Notes under the pieces: model-generated
What the model was told of the DNA's origin: nothing
What the model saw: only the letters and a program-made list of their open reading frames with translations
Databases searched by the model: none
Origin: Oscillospiraceae bacterium
Lineage (GTDB): Bacteria > Bacillota > Clostridia > Oscillospirales > UBA929
Assembly (NCBI GenBank): GCA_009777685.1
Contig: WRLJ01000007.1
Span: forward strand, 1-17,595
Reading direction: 5' to 3'
Length of the DNA: 17,595 nucleotides
Translations under genes and position numbers: made by a program
Shown here: positions 17,223 through 17,595 of the stretch, in pieces
Position numbering within the stretch: position 1 is the stretch's first letter
Layout: every line of letters starts with the position of its first letter

Positions 17223-17264
17223 AATTATGGAATCTCCTTCCTGTTTTTGTTGCGCCGATGGGGT

Positions 17265-17293
17265 AGTATACTACAAAAACCTGTATATTTCAA
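17265..17293 (-). promoter_or_regulatory. Promoter for the DegV gene, -10 inside a perfect palindrome
   Basis: On the minus strand: TTGAAA (17293-17288), a 17-base spacer and TATACT (17270-17265). The -10 box lies within the 12-base perfect palindrome GTAGTATACTAC (17263-17274), which could serve as an operator. Divergent to the proB promoter. Confidence 0.7.
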
Positions 17294-17310
17294 GGGGCTT
17301 TTTTGCCTGG

Positions 17311-17339
17311 TTGCACATTGTGAAAAAATCATATATACT
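17311..17339 (+). promoter_or_regulatory. Promoter for proB
   Basis: TTGCAC (17311-17316), a 17-base spacer and TATACT (17334-17339). Predicted transcription start is near 17346, about 120 bases ahead of proB. The two divergent -35 boxes are only 17 bases apart. Confidence 0.7.
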
Positions 17340-17352
17340 GAACGATAGGAAA

Positions 17353-17466
17353 ATGGAAACCTCTGTGGATTCCGGCGCGGCATTCCGGCCGCGCTCCCGG
17401 CCCTCTCGTTCATTTCTTCATTCAGGCCGGCGCCTCGCGCGCCTGCCGGACAGGACGTGTTTGTGA
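17353..17466 (+). CDS. Possible leader ORF overlapping the proB start
   Basis: A 37-residue, Arg-rich reading frame (ATG at 17353) whose TGA overlaps the proB ATG as TGATG. With the promoter above, its start codon would lie only a few bases from the transcript end. The leader DNA also forms the stem GCGCGGC (17375-17381) with GCCGCGC (17388-17394). It may allow translational coupling to proB, which has only a weak AGGA site. It may also be chance in a GC-rich leader. Confidence 0.3.
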   Translation: METSVDSGAAFRPRSRPSRSFLHSGRRLARLPDRTCL

Positions 17467-17595
17467 TGCACTATCAGAGAACCGTGGTCAAGGTGGGAAC
17501 CTCGACCCTGACGCATGAGACCGGCGCGCTGCATCTGGAGCGCATGGACAGGCTGGTGCGGACGCTGGCCGACCTGATTGGCGCGGGGCGCGAGA
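17466..17595 (+). CDS. proB: Glutamate 5-kinase, N-terminal part (cut by window end)
   Basis: First step of proline synthesis: ATP-dependent phosphorylation of glutamate. Only 43 residues are in the window. They begin MHYQRTVVKVGTSTLTHETG, where VVKVGTSTLT is the conserved phosphate-binding strand-loop of the amino-acid kinase fold in ProB, followed by the helix LERMDRLVRTLADLIGAGRE that normally leads to VVLVSSGA. The ATG overlaps a leader ORF stop. Divergently transcribed from the DegV gene. Confidence 0.9.
   Translation, partial: MHYQRTVVKVGTSTLTHETGALHLERMDRLVRTLADLIGAGRE

Noticed and set aside
17340..17465. T-box riboswitch before proB
   Set aside because: The leader is only about 120 bases, lacks the T-box core sequence, and has no terminator T-run.

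Overview
The window looks like a chromosomal piece of a GC-rich member of the Clostridia (Firmicutes). The pointers are a giant surface protein with S-layer-homology (SLH) anchoring, a DegV-family lipid-binding protein, a cofactor-independent phosphoglycerate mutase (gpmI) inside a glycolytic gene cluster, and purine-rich AGGAGG-like ribosome binding sites. No tRNA, rRNA, CRISPR array or complete transposon is visible. This assignment is inference from gene content.

Layout. (1) 7-7047 (+) is one 2346-residue secreted, SLH-anchored modular protein. It carries tandem beta-sandwich-like modules, Cys-rich hinges, a metallophosphoesterase core and three C-terminal SLH repeats. It ends at a strong, probably bidirectional hairpin terminator. 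(2) 8311-7183 (-) holds two overlapping genes of more AT-rich composition: a TIGR04076-like Cys-rich protein and a GNAT acetyltransferase with an unrecognised N-terminal domain. Upstream lies a 440-base noncoding stretch with strong GC hairpins and a copy of a palindromic intergenic repeat. (3) 10618-8752 (-) holds enolase followed by a DJ-1/PfpI protein. (4) 10619-11007 is a palindrome-rich intergenic region with a second, inverted copy of the repeat. (5) 12671-11008 (-) is an AT-richer run: a minimal nucleotidyltransferase, a 46-residue ORF, an APH-fold phosphotransferase and a cupin. (6) 16234-12689 (-) holds pgk, tpiA and gpmI behind a good promoter. (7) 17222-16350 (-) is a DegV protein. 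It is divergent from the start of proB (glutamate 5-kinase, +), which runs off the window.

How it works together. pgk, tpiA, gpmI and eno cover the triose-phosphate-to-PEP segment of glycolysis. All lie on the same strand, but eno is separated from gpmI by the AT-richer cassette and the repeat region, and gapA is not next to pgk. The parts most worth a second look are the hinge-and-module architecture of the surface phosphoesterase, the inverted palindromic repeats bracketing eno and the DJ-1 gene, the terminator-like hairpin in the eno leader, and the intruding cassette. I did not find a clear new defence or mobile system.
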